In this document: one piece after another, positions 12,001 to 25,453 of the stretch
Position numbering within the stretch: position 1 is the stretch's first letter
Layout of the letters: each line of letters begins with the position of its first letter
DNA from: Colletes latitarsis
Lineage: Eukaryota; Arthropoda; Insecta; Hymenoptera; Colletidae
Direction of reading: 5' to 3'
Assembly (NCBI RefSeq): GCF_051014445.1
Contig: NW_027488370.1
Location: 12,524,001 to 12,588,000, forward strand
DNA: 64,000 bases
The notes under the pieces: model-generated
What the model was told of the DNA's origin: nothing
What the model saw: the letters and a program-made list of their open reading frames with translations, nothing else
Databases searched by the model: none
Position numbers and translations under genes: made by a program

Positions 12001-12689
12001 AATATTGATCGAAACCAGGTTTAATGGACTGTTTTAGTGTGGTACCACATTACTACGTGATCCAAACCATAAAAAACCCAGGATCTGCTCAACAAGTATG
12101 TGAAAAACGCGAAAGTATGAGTCTGATGAGGGCAAATCCCAGACCTATCCCAGACATAACTTGCGTTATCCTCTAATATATTTATCAAGACCAGGTTTAA
12201 TTGATTGTTTCAGTGTGGTACCACATTACAACGTGATGCAAACCAGAAAAAACCCAGGATCCGTTCAACAAGAATGTGAAGAATGCGAAAGTATGAGTCT
12301 GATGAGGGCAAATCCCAGGCCTAACCTAGACATAACATGCGTTATCCTCTAAAATATAGATCGAAACCAGGTTTAATCGGCTGTTTCAGTGTGGTACCAC
12401 ATTACTACGTGATCGAAACAAGAAAAAACCCAGGATCTGTTCAAGATGTATGAGAAATATGCGAAAGTATGAGCCTGATGAGGTCAAATCCCAGAACTTA
12501 CCCAGACATAACTTGCGTTATCCTCAAAAATATTGATCGAAACCAGGTTTAATCGACTGTTTCAGTGTGGTACCACGTTACTACGTGATCCAAACCAGAA
12601 AAAGCCCAGGTTCTGGCCATCAAGTATGAGAAATATGCGAAAGTACGAGCCTCATGAGAGCAAATCCCAGACCTAACCCAGACCTAACA

Positions 12690-13920
12690 TGCGTTATCCT
12701 CTAAAATATTGATCGAAACCAGGTTTAATTGACTGTTTCAGTGTGGTACCACTTTACTACGTGATCCAAAGCAAAAAAAACCATCGATCAGGCCAACATG
12801 TATTTTAAAACTGCGAAAGTATGACCCTGATGAGGGCAAATCCCAGACCTAACCTAGACCTATCATGTGTTATCCTCTAAAATATTAATCGAAACCAGGT
12901 TTAATGGTCTGTTACAGTTTGGTACCACATTACTACGTGATCGAACCTAGAAAAAACCCAGGATCTGTTCAAGAAGTATGTGAAGAATGCGAAAGTATGA
13001 CCCTGATGAGGGCAAATCCCTGGCCTAACCTAGACCTAAGATGCGTTATCCTCTAAAATATTTATCGAAACCAGGTTGAATGGACTGTTTCTGAGTGGTA
13101 CCACATTAGTACGTGATCCAAACCAGAAAAAGCCTGGGATCTGCTCAACAAGTATGTGAAAAACGCGAAAATATGATCCTAATGAGGGCAAATCCCAGTC
13201 CTGTCGCAGACCTAACTTGCGTTATCCTATAAAATATTGATCGAAACCAGGTTTAATTGACTGTTTCAGGGTGGTACCACTTTACTACGTGATCCAAAGC
13301 AGAAAAAACCATCGATCAGGTCAACATGTATTTGAAAACTGCGAAAGTATGACCCTGATGGGGGCAAATCCCAGACCTAACCTAGACCTAACACGTGTTA
13401 TCCTCTAAAATATTCATCGAAACCGGGTTTAATTGACTGTCTCAGTGTGGTACCACATTACTACGTGATCGAAACAAGAAAAAACCCAGGATCTGTTCAA
13501 GATGTATGAGAAATATGCGAAAGTATGAGCCTGATGAGGGCAAATCCTAAACCTAACCCAGACCTAACATGCGTTATCCTCTAAAATATCTATCAAGACC
13601 AGGTTTAATTGACTGTTTCAGTGTGGTACCACATTATTACGTGATCCAAAGCAGAAAAAACCCTCGCTCATGTCAACATGTATGTTAAAACTGCGAAACT
13701 ATGACCCTGATGAGGGCAAATCCCTGGCCTAACCTAGACCTAACATGCGCTATCCTCTAAAATATTGACCGAGACCAGGTTTAATGGACTGTTTCAGTGT
13801 GGTACCACATTAGATCGTGATCCAAACCAGAAAAAGCTAGGGATCTGTTCAACAAGTATGTGAAAAACGCGCAAATAAGACCCTGATGAGGGAAAATCCC
13901 AGACCTAACTTGCGTTATCC
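12690..13920 (+). repeat. Dispersed 7-mer block D, copy 1
   Basis: Seven monomers that recur at 16368-17598 (offset 3678 bp) and 20384-21614 (a further 4016 bp). The shared marker CTGTCGCAGACC lies at 13201, 16879 and 20895. Other shared oddities are GTTGAATGGACTGTTTCTGAG, a right arm with CATGTATTTGAAAACTGCG, and a final monomer with one 11-bp subunit missing. Unlike the 8.65-12.0 kb set, the copies are not adjacent. Confidence 0.82.
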
Positions 13921-16029
13921 TCTAAAATATTGATCGAAACCAGGTTTAATCGACTGTTTTAGTGTGACACCACTTTACTACCTGATCCGATCCAGAAATA
14001 GCCCAGGGTCTAGCCATGAAGTATTAGAAATATGCGAAAGTATGAGCCTGATGATGGCAAATCCTAGACCTTACCCAGACCTAATATGCGATACCCTCTA
14101 AAATATTTATCAAGACCAGGTTTAATTGAATGTTTCAGTGTGGTACCACATTACTACGTGATCCGAACCAGAAAAAAACCCAGGATCCGTTCAACAAGTA
14201 TGTCAAGAATGCGAAAGTATGAGTCTGATGAGTGTAAATCCCAGGCCTAACCTAGACCTAGCATGCGTTATCCTCAAAAATATTGATCGAAACCAGGTTT
14301 AATCGACTGTTTCAGTGTGGTACCACATTACTACGTGATCCAAACCAGAAAAAAACCCAGGATCTGTTTAACAAGTATGTGAAGTATGCGTAAGTATGAG
14401 TCTGATGAGGGCAAATCCCAGGCCTAACCTAGACATAACATGCGTTATCTTCTAAAATATTGATCGAAACCAGGTTTAGTGGACTGTTGCAGTGTGGTAC
14501 CACATTACTGCGTGATCCAAACCAGAAAAAACCCAGGATCTGTTCAACAAGTATGTGAAAAACGCGAAAGTATGAGTCTGATGAGGGCAAATCCCAGACC
14601 TATCCCAGACATAACTTGCGTTATCCTCTAAAATTTTGATCGAAACCAGGTTTAATTGACTGTTTTAGTGTGGTGCCACTTTACTACGTGATCCAAAGGA
14701 GAAAAAACCCTCGATCATGTCAACATGTATGTTAAAACTGCGAAAGTATGTCCCTGATGAGGGCAAATCCCAGACCTATCCCAGACCTAACATGCGTTAT
14801 CCTCTAATATATTTATCAAGACCAGGTTTAATTGATTGTTTCAGTGTGGTACCACATTACAACGTGATGCAAACCAGAAAAAACCCAGGATCCGTTCAAC
14901 AAGTATGTGAAGAATGCGAAAGTATGAGTCTGATGAGGGCAAATCCCAGGCGTAACCTAGACATAACATGCGTTATCCTCTAAAATATAGATCGAAACCA
15001 GGTTTAATCGGCTGTTTCAGTGTGGTACCACACTACTACGTGATCCAAACCAGAAAAAAAACCCAGGATCTGTTCAACAAGTATGTGAAAAATGCGAAAG
15101 TATGAGTCTGATGGGGGCAAATCCCAGACCTATTCCAGACCTAACATGCGTTATCCTCTAAAATATTGATCGAAACCAGGTTTTATTGACTGTTTCAGTG
15201 TGGTACTACATTACTACGTGATGCAATCCAGAAAGAGCCTAGGACCTAGCCATCAAGTATGAGAAATATGCGAAAGAATGAGCCTGATGTGAGCAAATCC
15301 CAGACCTAACAAGAATTATTCTCTAAAATATTGATCGAAACCAGGTTTAATGGACTGTTTTAGTGTGGTACCACATTACTACGTGATCCAAACAAGAAAA
15401 AACCCAGGATCTGTTCAACAAGTATGTGAAAAACGCGAAAGTCTGAGCCTGATGAGGTCAAATCCCAGAACTTACCCAGACATAACTTGCGTTATCCTCT
15501 AAAATAATTATCAAGACCAGGATTAATTGACTGTCTCAGTGTGGTACCACTTTACTACGTGATCTAATGCAGAAAAAGCCCAGGATCTAGCCATGAAGTA
15601 TCAGATATATGCGAAAGTATGAGCCTGACGAGGGCACATCCCCGACCTAACCCAGACATAACTTGCGTTATCCTCTAAAATATTTATCAAGACCAGGATT
15701 AATTGACTGTTTCAGTGTGGCATCACATTACTACGTGATCCAAACCAGTGGAAGAAAAGGATCTGGCCAACAAGAATGAGAAGTATGCGAAAGTATGTGC
15801 CTGATGATGGCAAATCCCAGAGCTAATCCAGACATAACTTGCGTTATCCTCAAAAATATTGATCGAAACCAGGTTTAATCGCCTGTTTCAGTGTGGTACC
15901 ACGTTACTACGTGATCCAAACCAGAAAAAGCCCAGGTTCTGGCCATCAAGTATGAGAAATATGCGAAAGTACGAGCCTCATGAGAGCAAATCCCAGACCT
16001 AACCCAGACCTAACATGAATTATTCTCTA

Positions 16030-17598
16030 AAATATTGATCGAAACCAGGTTTAATTGACTGTTTCAGTGTGGTACCACTTTACTACGTGATCCAAAGCAA
16101 AAAAAACCATCGATCAGTTCAACATGTATTTTAAAACTGCGAAAGCATGACCCTGATGAGGGCAAATCCCAGACCTAACCTAGACCTATCATGTGTTATC
16201 CTCTAAAATATTAATCGAAACCAGGTTTAATGGTCTGTTACAGTGTGGTACCACATTACTACGTGATCGAACCAAGAAAAAACCCAGGATCTGTTCAAGA
16301 AGTATGTGAAGAATGCGAAAGTATGACCCTGATGAGGGCAAATCCGAGGCCTAACCGAGACCTAACATGCGTTATCCTCTAAAATATTGATCGAAACCAG
16401 GTTTAATTGACTGTTTCAGTGTGGTACCACTTTACTACGCGATCCAAAGCAAAAAAAACCATCGATCAGGTCAACATGTATTTTAAAACTGCGAAAGTAT
16501 GACCCTGATGAGGGCAAATCCCAGACCTAACCTAGACCTATCATGTGTTATCCTCTAAAATATTAATCGAAACCAGGTTTAATGGTCTGCTACAGTGTGG
16601 TACCACATTACTACGTGATCGAACCTAGAAAAAACCCAGGATCTGTTCAAGAAGTATGTGAAGAATGCGAAAGTATGACCCTGATGAGGGCAAATCCCTG
16701 GCCTAACCTAGACCTAAGATGCGTTATCCTCTAAAATATTTATCGAAACCAGGTTGAATGGACTGTTTCTGAGTGGTACCACATTAGTACGTGATCCAAA
16801 CCAGAAAAAGCCTGGGATCTGCTCAACAAGTATGTGAAAAACGCGAAAATATGATCCTAATGAGGGCAAATCCCAGTCCTGTCGCAGACCTAACTTGCGT
16901 TATCCTATAAAATATTGATCGAAACCAGGTTTAATTGACCGTTTCAGGGTGGTACCACTTTACTACGTGATCCAAAGCAGAAAAAACCATCGATCAGGTC
17001 AACATGTATTTGAAAACTGCGAAAGTATGACCCTGATGGGGGCAAATCCCAGACCTAACCTAGACCTAACACGTGTTATCCTCTAAAATATTCATCGAAA
17101 CCGGGTTTAATTGACTGTCTCAGTGTGGTACCACATTACTACGTGATCGAAACAAGAAAAAACCCAGGATCTGTTCAAGATGTATGAGAAATATGCGAAA
17201 GTATGAGCCTGATGAGGGCAAATCCTAAACCTAACCCAGACCTAACATGCGTTATCCTCTAAAATATCTATCAAGACCAGGTTTAATTGACTGTTTCAGT
17301 GTGGTACCACATTATTACGTGATCCAAAGCAGAAAAAACCCTCGCTCATGTCAACATGTATGTTAAAACTGCGAAACTATGACCCTGATGAGGGCAAATC
17401 CCTGGCCTAACCTAGACCTAACATGCGCTATCCTCTAAAATATTGACCGAGACCAGGTTTAATGGACTGTTTCAGTGTGGTACCACATTTGATCGTGATC
17501 CAAACCAGAAAAAGCTAGGGATCTGTTCAACAAGTATGTGAAAAACGCGCAAATAAGACCCTGATGAGGGAAAATCCCAGACCTAACTTGCGTTATCC
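16030..17598 (+). repeat. Dispersed block D, copy 2, extended to ~9 monomers
   Basis: The 7-mer at 16368-17598 matches 12690-13920, and about two more monomers to its left (16030-16368) also match the third copy at about 20046-20384. Inside, a dimer with AAAAAAAACCATCGATCAG is itself in tandem at a 352-bp step (16095 and 16447). So duplications at dimer and 7- to 9-mer scale are nested here. Confidence 0.8.
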
Positions 17599-17599
17599 T

Positions 17600-18660
17600 A
17601 TAAAATATTGATCGAAACAAGGTTTAATCGACTGTTTCAGTGTGGTACCACATTACTACGTGATCGAACCTAGAAAAAACCCAGGATCTGTTCAAGAAGT
17701 ATGTGAAGAATGCGAAAGTATGACCCTGATGAGGGCAAATCCCTGGCCTAACCTAGACCTAAGATGCGTTATCCTCTAAGATATTTATCGAAACCAGGTT
17801 GAATGGACTGTTTCTGAGTGGTACCACATTAGTACGTGATCCAAACCAGAAAAAGCCTGGGATCTGATCAACAAGTATGTGAAAAACGCGGAACTATGAG
17901 CGTGATGAGGGCAAATCCCAGACCTATCCCAGACCTAACATGCGCTATCCTCTAAAATATTGACCGAGACCAGGTTTAATGGACTGTTTCAGTGTGGTAC
18001 CACATTAGATCGTGATCCAAACCAGAAAAAGCTAGGGATCTGTTCAACAAGTATGTGAAAAACGCGCAAATAAGACCCTGATGAGGGAAAATCCCAGACC
18101 TAACTTGCGTTATCCTATAAAATATTGATCGAAACAAGGTTTAATCGACTGTTTCAGTGTGGTACCACATTACTACGTGATCCAAACGAGACAAAACCCT
18201 CGATCAGGTCAACATGTATGTTAAAACTGCGAAAGTGTGACCCTGATGAGGGCAAATCCCTGGCCTAACCTAGACCTAACATGCGTTATCCTCTAAAATA
18301 TTGATCGAAACCACGTTGAATGGACTGCTTCCGAGTGGTACCACATTAGTACGTGATCCAAACCAGAAAAAGCCTGGGATCTGCTCAACAAGTATGTGAA
18401 AAACGCAAAAATATGACCCTGATGAGGGAAAATCCCAGACCTAACTTGCGTTATCCTATAAAATATTGCTCGAAACAAGGTTTAATCGACTGTTTCAGTG
18501 TGGTACCACATTACTACGTGATCCAAACCAGAAAAAACCCAGGATCTAGCCAACAAGTATGTGAAAAACGCGAAAGTCTGAGCCTGATGAGGTCAAATCC
18601 CAGAACTTACCCAGACATATCTTGCGTTATCCTCCAAAATATTTATCAAGACCAGGATTA
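17600..18660 (+). repeat. Rearranged fragments of block D
   Basis: Short stretches seen in block D reappear here in shuffled order: a GATCGAACCTAG monomer and a GTTGAATGGACTGTTTCTGAG monomer (about 17640-17890), then the ATTGACCGAGACC, TTAGATCGTGATCC and ACGCGCAAATAAGACCC monomers (about 17950-18120), and a variant ending at 18480. Three 165-bp monomers with one 11-bp subunit end near 17585, 18105 and 18445. The longest open frame of the window (102 codons, 18353-18661, plus strand) crosses this part, but it only reads through satellite monomers. Confidence 0.7.
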
Positions 18661-20045
18661 ATTGACTGCTTCAGTGTGGCATCACATTACTACATGATCC
18701 AAACCAGTGGAAGAAAAGGATCTGGCCAACAAGAATGAGAAGTATGCGAAAGTATGAGCCTGATGATGGCAAATCCCAGAACTACTCCAGACATAACTTG
18801 CGTTATCCTCAAAAATATTGATCGAAACCAGGTTTAATTGACTGTTTCTGTGTGGTACCACTTTACTACGTGATCCAAAGCAAAAAAAACCCTCGATTGG
18901 GTCAACATGTATTTTAAAACTGCGAAAGTATGACCCTGATGAGGGCAAATCCCGGACCTAACCTAGACCTAACATGTGTTATCCTCTAAAATATTAATCG
19001 AAACAAGGTTTAATCGACTGCTTCAGTGTGGTACCACATTACTACGTGATCCAAACCAGAAAAAGCCCAGGATCTAGCCAACAAGTATGAGAAATATGCG
19101 ACAGTATGAGCCTGATGAGGGCAAATCCTAGACCTAACCCAGACCTAACATGCGTTATCCTCTAAAATATTTTGTCAAGACCAGATTTAATTGACTGTTT
19201 CAGTGTGGTACCACATTACTACGTGATCCAAAGCAGAAAAAACCCTCGCTCAGGTCAACATGTATGTTAAAACTGCGAAACTATGACCCTGATGAGGGCA
19301 AATCCCTGGCCTAACCTAGACCTAAGATGCGTTATCCTCTAAAATATTTATCGAAAACAGGTTGAATGGACTGTTTCTGAGTGGTACCACATTAGTACGT
19401 GATCCAAACCAGAAAAAGGCGGGGATCTGCTCAACAAGTATGTGAAAAACGCGAAAATATGATCCTAATGAGGGCAAATCCCAGGCCTGTCGCTGACCTA
19501 ACTTGCGTTATCCTATAAAATATTGATCGAAACCAGGTTTAATTGACTGTTTCAGGGTGGTACCACTTTACTACGTGATCCAAAGCAGAAAAAACCATCG
19601 ATCAGGTCAACATGTATTTGAAAACTGCGAAAGTATGACCCTGATGAGGGCAAATTCCAGACCTAACCTAGACCTAACATGTGTTATCCTCTAAAATAAT
19701 CATCGAAACCGGGTTTAATTGACTGTCTCAGTGTGGTACCACATTACTACGTGATCGAAACAAGAAAAAACCCAGGATCTGTTCAAGAAGTATGTGAAGA
19801 ATGCGAAAGTATGAGTCTGGTGAGGGCAAATCCTAGACCTAACCTAGACTTAACGTGTGTTATCCTCTAAAATATTGATCGAAATCAGGATTAATTGACT
19901 GTTTCTGTTTGGTACCACTTTACTACGTGATCCAAAGCAAAAAAAACCCTCGATCAGGTCAACATGTATGTTAAGACTGCTAAAGTATGACCCTGATGTG
20001 GGCAAATCCGAGGCCTAACCTAGACCTAATTTGCGTTATCCTATA
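18661..20045 (+). repeat. Mixed monomers between block D copies
   Basis: No gene and no long duplication starts here. It holds a monomer with CCAGTGGAAGAAAAGG (shared with about 15750), R2 monomers, and a segment at about 19127-19310 with ATTTTGTCAAGACC that recurs 3332 bp downstream at about 22459-22642. A partial block D copy covers about 19310-19780. Confidence 0.7.
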
Positions 20046-21614
20046 AAATATTGATCGAAACCAGGTTTAATTGACTGTTTCAGTGTGGTACCACTTTACT
20101 ACGTGATCCAAAGCAAAAACAACCATCGATCAGGTCAACATGTATTTTAAAACTGCGAAAGTATGACCCTCATTAGGGCAAATCCCAGACCTAACCTAGA
20201 CCTATCATGTGTTATCCTCTAAAATATTAATCGAAACCAGGTTTAATGGTCTGTTACAGTGTGGTACCACATTACTACGTGATCGAACCTAGAAAAAACC
20301 CAGGATCTGTTCAAGAAGTATGTGAAGAATGCGAAAGTATGACCCTGATGGGGGCAAATCCGAGGCCTAACCTAGACCTAACATGCGTTATCCTCTAAAA
20401 TATTCATCGAAACAAGGTTTAATTGACTGTTTCAGTGTGGTACCACTTTACTACGTGATCCAAAGCAAAAAAAACCATCGATCAGGTCAACATGTATTTT
20501 AAAACTGCGAAAGTATGACCCTGATGAGGGCAAATCCCAGACCTAACCTAGACCTATCATGTGTTATCCTCTAAAATATTAATCGAAACCAGGTTTAATG
20601 GTCTGTTACAGTGTGGTACCACATTACTACGTGATCAAACCTAGAAAAAACCCAGGATCTGTTCAAGAAGTATGTGAAGAATGCGAAAGTATGACCCCGA
20701 TGAGGGCAAATCCCTGGCCTAACCTAGACCTAAGATGCGTTATCCTCTAAAATATTTATCGAAACCAGGTTGAATGGACTGTTTCTGAGTGGTACCACAT
20801 TAGTACGTGATTCAAACCAGAAAAAGCCTGGGATCTGCTGAACAAGTATGTGAAAAACGCGAAAATATGATCCTAATAAGGGCAAATCCCAGTCCTGTCG
20901 CAGACCTAACTTGCGTTATCCTATAAAATATTGATCGAAACCAGGTTTAATTGACTGTTTCAGGGTGGTACCACTTTACTACGTGATCCAAAGCAGAAAA
21001 AACCATCGATCAGGTCAACATGTATTTGAAAACTGCGAAAGTATGACCCTGATGGGGGCAAATCCCAGACCTAACCTAGACCTAACACGTGTTATCCTCT
21101 AAAATATTCATCGAAACCGGGTTTAATTGACTGTCTCAGTGTGGTACCACATTACTACGTGATCGAAACAAGAAAAAACCCAGGATCTGTTCAAGATGTA
21201 TGAGAAATATGCGAAAGTATGAGCCTGATGAGGGCAAATCCTAGACCTAACCCAGACCTAACATGCGTTATCCTCTAAAATATTTATCAAGACCAGGTTT
21301 AATTGACTGTTTCAGTGTGGTACCACATTATTACGTGATCCAAAACAGAAAAAACCATCGCTCATGTCAACGTGTATGTTAAAACTGCGAAACTATGACC
21401 CTGATGAGGGCAAATCCCTGGCCTAACCTAGACCTAACATGCGCTATCCTCTAAAATATTGATCGAAACCAGGTTTAATGGACTGTTTCAGTGTGGTACC
21501 ACATTAGATCGTGATCCAAACCAGAAAAAGCCTGGGATCTGCTCAACAAGTATGTGAAATACGCAAAAAAATGACCCTGATGAGGGAAAATCCCAGACCT
21601 AACTTGCGTTATCC
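20046..21614 (+). repeat. Dispersed block D, copy 3
   Basis: Lies 4016 bp after copy 2 and follows it through about nine monomers, with scattered substitutions (for example near 20402 and 21345). It ends in the same 165-bp monomer lacking one 11-bp subunit. Partial fourth and fifth copies lie at about 22980-23880 and 19310-19780, recognised by CTGTCG at 23161 and 19488. Confidence 0.8.
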
Positions 21615-21956
21615 TATAAAATATTGACCGAAACAAGGTTTAATCGACTGTTTCAGTGTGGTACCACATTACTACGTGATCCAAACCAGAAAAAACCCAG
21701 GATCTGTTCAACAAGTATGTGAAAAACGCGAAAGTCTGAGCCTGATGAGGTCAAATCCCAGAACTTACCCAGACATAACTTGCGTTATCCTCTAAAATAT
21801 TTATCAAGACCAGGATTAATTGACTGTCTCAGTGTGGTACCACTTTACTACGTGATCTAATGCAGAAAAAAACCCAGGATCTGTTCATCAAGTATGTGAA
21901 GTATGCGAAAGTATGAGTCTGATGTGGGCAAATCCCAGGCCTAACCTAGACCTAAC

Positions 21957-22310
21957 ATGCGTTATCCTCAAAAATACTCATCGAAACCAGGTTTAATCGA
22001 CTGTTTCAGTGTGGTACCACATTACTACGTGATCCAAACCAGAAAAAACCCAGGATCTGGCCAACATGTATGCGAAAAATGTGAAAGTATGACCCTGATG
22101 TGGGCAAATCCCTGGCCTAACCTAGACCTAACATGCGTTATCCTCTAAAATATTGATCGAAACCAGGTTTAATGGACTGTTTCAGTGTGGTACCACATTA
22201 CTACGTCATCCATACCAGAAAAACCCAGGATCTGTTCAACAAGTATGTGAAGAATGCGAATGTATGAGTTTGATGAGGGCAAATCCTGGACCTAACCCAG
22301 ACCTAACATG
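21957..22310 (+). repeat. Module E, copy 1 (GGCCAACATGTATGCG dimer)
   Basis: A monomer with the hybrid right arm GGCCAACATGTATGCG, AAATGTGAAAG and CTGATGTGGGC, followed by a standard R1 monomer. The arm mixes R4-like (CTGGCCAAC) and R2-like (ACATGTATG) sequence, so it looks like a recombinant. Copies lie near 24790-25000 and 25452-25810; the mark CCAACATG is at 22061, 24852 and 25556, with steps of 2791 and 704. Confidence 0.75.
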
Positions 22311-24749
22311 CGTTATCCTCTAAAATATTATTAAGACCAGGTTTAATTGACTGTTTCAGTGCGGTACCACATTACTACGTGATCCAAACCAGTGGAAGCC
22401 CAGGATCTGCCCAACAAGAATGAGAAATATACGAAAGTATGAGCCTGATGAGGGCAAATCCTAGACCTAACCCAGACCTAACATGCGTTATCCTCTAAAA
22501 TATTTTGTCAAGACCAGATTTAATTGACTGCTTCAGTGTGGTACCACATTACTACGTGATCCAAAGCAGAAAAAACCCTCGCTCAGGTCAACATGTATGT
22601 TAAAACTGCGAAACTATGACCCTGATGAGGGCAAATCCCAGGCCTAACCTAGACCTAACATGCGCTATCCTCTAAAATATTGGTCGAAACCAGATTTAAT
22701 GGACTGTTTCAGTGTGGTGCCACATCAGGTCGTTAACCAAACCAGAAAAAGCCAGGGATATGTTCAACAAGTATGTGAAAAACGCGAAAATATGACCCTG
22801 ATGAGGGAAAATCCCAGACCTAACTTGCGTTATCCTATAAAATATTGATCGAAACCAGGTTTAATTGACTGTTTCCGTGTGGTACCTCTTTACTACGTGA
22901 TCCAATGCAGAAAAAACCCTCGATCAGGTCAACATGTATGTTAAAACTGCGAAAGTATGAACCTGATGAGGGCAAATCCCTGGCCTAACCTAGACCTAAG
23001 ATGCGTTATCCTCTAAAATATTTATCGAAAACAGGTTGAATGGACTGTTTCAGTGTGGTACCACATTAGCACGTGATCCAAACCAGAAAAAGCCTGGGAT
23101 CTGCTCAACAAGTATGTGAAAAACGCGAAGATATGATCCTAATGAGGGCAAATCCCAGTCCTGTCGCAGACCTAACTTGCGTTATCCTATAAAATATTGA
23201 TCGAAACCAGGTTTAATTGACTGTTTCAGGGTGGTACCACTTTACTACGTGATCCAAAGCAGAAAAAACCATCGATCAGGTCAACATGTATTTGAAAACT
23301 GCGAAAGTATGACCCTGATGAGGGCAAATCCCAGACCTAACCTAGACCTAACATGTGTTATCCTCTAAAATAATCATCGAAACCGGGTTTAATTGACTGT
23401 CTCAGTGTGGTACCACATTACTACGTGATCGAAACAAGAAAAAACCCAGGATCTGTTCAAGATGTATGAGAAATATGCGAAAGTATGAGCCTGATGAGGG
23501 CAAATCCTAGACCTAACCCAGACCTAACATGCGTTATCCTCTAAAATATTTATCAAGACCAGGTTTAATTGACTGTTTCAGTGTGGTACCACATTATTAC
23601 GTGATTCGAAACAGAAAAAACCCTCGCTCATGTCAACATGTATGTTAAAACTGCGAAACTATGACCCTGATGAGGGCAAATCCCTGGCCTAACCTAGACC
23701 TAACACGCTATCCTCTAAAATATTGACCGAAACCAGGTTTAATGGACTGTTTCAGTGTGGTACCACATTAGATCGTGATCCAAACCAGAAAAAGCCTGGG
23801 ATCTGCTCAACAAGTATGTGAAATACGCAAAAATATGACCCTGATGAGGGAAAATCCCAGACCTAACTTGCGTTATCCTATAAAATATTTATCAAGACCA
23901 GGATTAATTGACTGTCTCAGTGTGGTACCACTTTACTACGTGATCTAATGCAGAAAAAAACCCAGGATCTGTTCATCAAGTATGTGAAGAATGCGAAAGT
24001 ATGAGTCTGATGTGGGCAAATCCCAGGCCTAACCTAGACCTAACTTGCATTATCCTCTAAAATATTGATCGAAACGAGGTTTAACTGACTGTTTCAGTGT
24101 GGTACCACATTACTACGTGATCGAAACAAGAAAAAACCCCGGATCTGTTCAAGAAGTATGTGAAGAATGCGAAAGTATGAGTCTGGTGAGGGCAAATCCT
24201 AGACCTAACCTAGACTTAACGTGTGTTATCCTCTAAAATATTGATCGAAATCAGGATTAATCGACTGTTTCAGTGTGGTACCACATTACTACGTGATCCA
24301 AACCAGAAAAGCCCAGGATCTGTTCAACAAGTATGTGAAAAATGCGAAAATATGACCCTGATGAGGGCAAATCCCAGACCTAAGCTAGACCTAACATGCG
24401 TTATCCTCTAAAATATTGATCGAACCCAGGTTTAATGGACTGTTTCAGAGTGGGACCACATTAGTACGTGATCCAAACCAGAAAAAGCCAGGGATCTGTT
24501 CAACAAGTATGAGAATTATGCGAAAGTATGACCCGGATGAGGGCAAATCCCAGACCTAACCTAGACCTAACATGTGTTATCCTCTAAAATATCAATCGAC
24601 ACCAGTTTTAATGGTCTGTTACAGTGTGGTACCACATTACTAAGTGATCCAAACCAGAAAAAACCCAGGATCTGTTCAACAAGTATGTGAAGAATGCGAA
24701 AGTATGAATCTGATGTGGGCAAATCCCAGGCCTAACCTAGACATAACAT

Positions 24750-25453
24750 GCGTTATCCTCTAATATATTGATCGAAACCAGGTTCAATGGACTGTTTCAG
24801 TGTGGTACCACATTACTACGTGATCCAAACCAGAAAAAACCCAGGATCTGGCCAACATGTATGCGAAAAATGTGAAAGTATGACCCTGATGTGGGCAAAT
24901 CCCTGGCCTAACCTAGACCTAACATGCGTTATCCTCTAAAATATTGATCGAAACCGGGTTTAATGGACTGTTTCAGTGTGGTACCACATTACTACGTGAT
25001 CCAATCCAGGAAAAACCCAGGATCTGTTCAACAAGTATGTGAAAAATGCGAAAATTTGACCCTCATGAGGGCAAATCCCAGACCTATCCCAGACCTAACT
25101 TGCGTTATCCTCTAAAATATTGATGGAAACCAGGTTCAGTTGACTGTTTCAGTGTGGTACCACATTACTGCGTGATCCAAACGAGAAAAAACCCAGGATC
25201 TGTTCAACAATTATGTGAAGAATGCGAAAGTATGAGTCTGATGAGGGAAAATCCCAGGCCTAACCTAGACCTAACATGCGTTATCCTCAAAAATATTGAT
25301 CGAAACGAGGTTTATTCGACTGTTTCTGTGTGGTACCACATTCCTACGTGAACCAAACCAGAAAAAACCCAGGATCTGTTCAACAAGTATGTGAAGGATG
25401 CGAATCTATGAGTCTGATGTGGGAAAATCCCAGGCGTAACCTCGACCTAACAT
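24750..25453 (+). repeat. 4-mer unit (704 bp), copy 1
   Basis: The module E mark at 24852 and its partner at 25556 are 704 bp apart, exactly four monomers. The monomer after each mark is also shared, but the second and third monomers of this unit have no full partner in what follows, so only about 1.5-2 monomers of copy 2 (25454 to about 25800) match. The same 704-bp step occurs again at 27506-28210. Confidence 0.6.

Noticed and set aside
17095..17112. CENP-B box in the left arm (ATCGAAACCGGGTTT)
   Set aside because: The essential pattern nTTCGnnnnAnnCGGGn is not met: the first base of the core is wrong and the spacing to CGGG is three bases short. No other part of the monomer fits.
18682..18948. 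Minus-strand open frames (18293-18478, 18682-18948, 47746-48036, 47954-48142)
   Set aside because: They are antisense readings of ordinary monomers with chance loss of stops, with no conserved start context or relation to known proteins.
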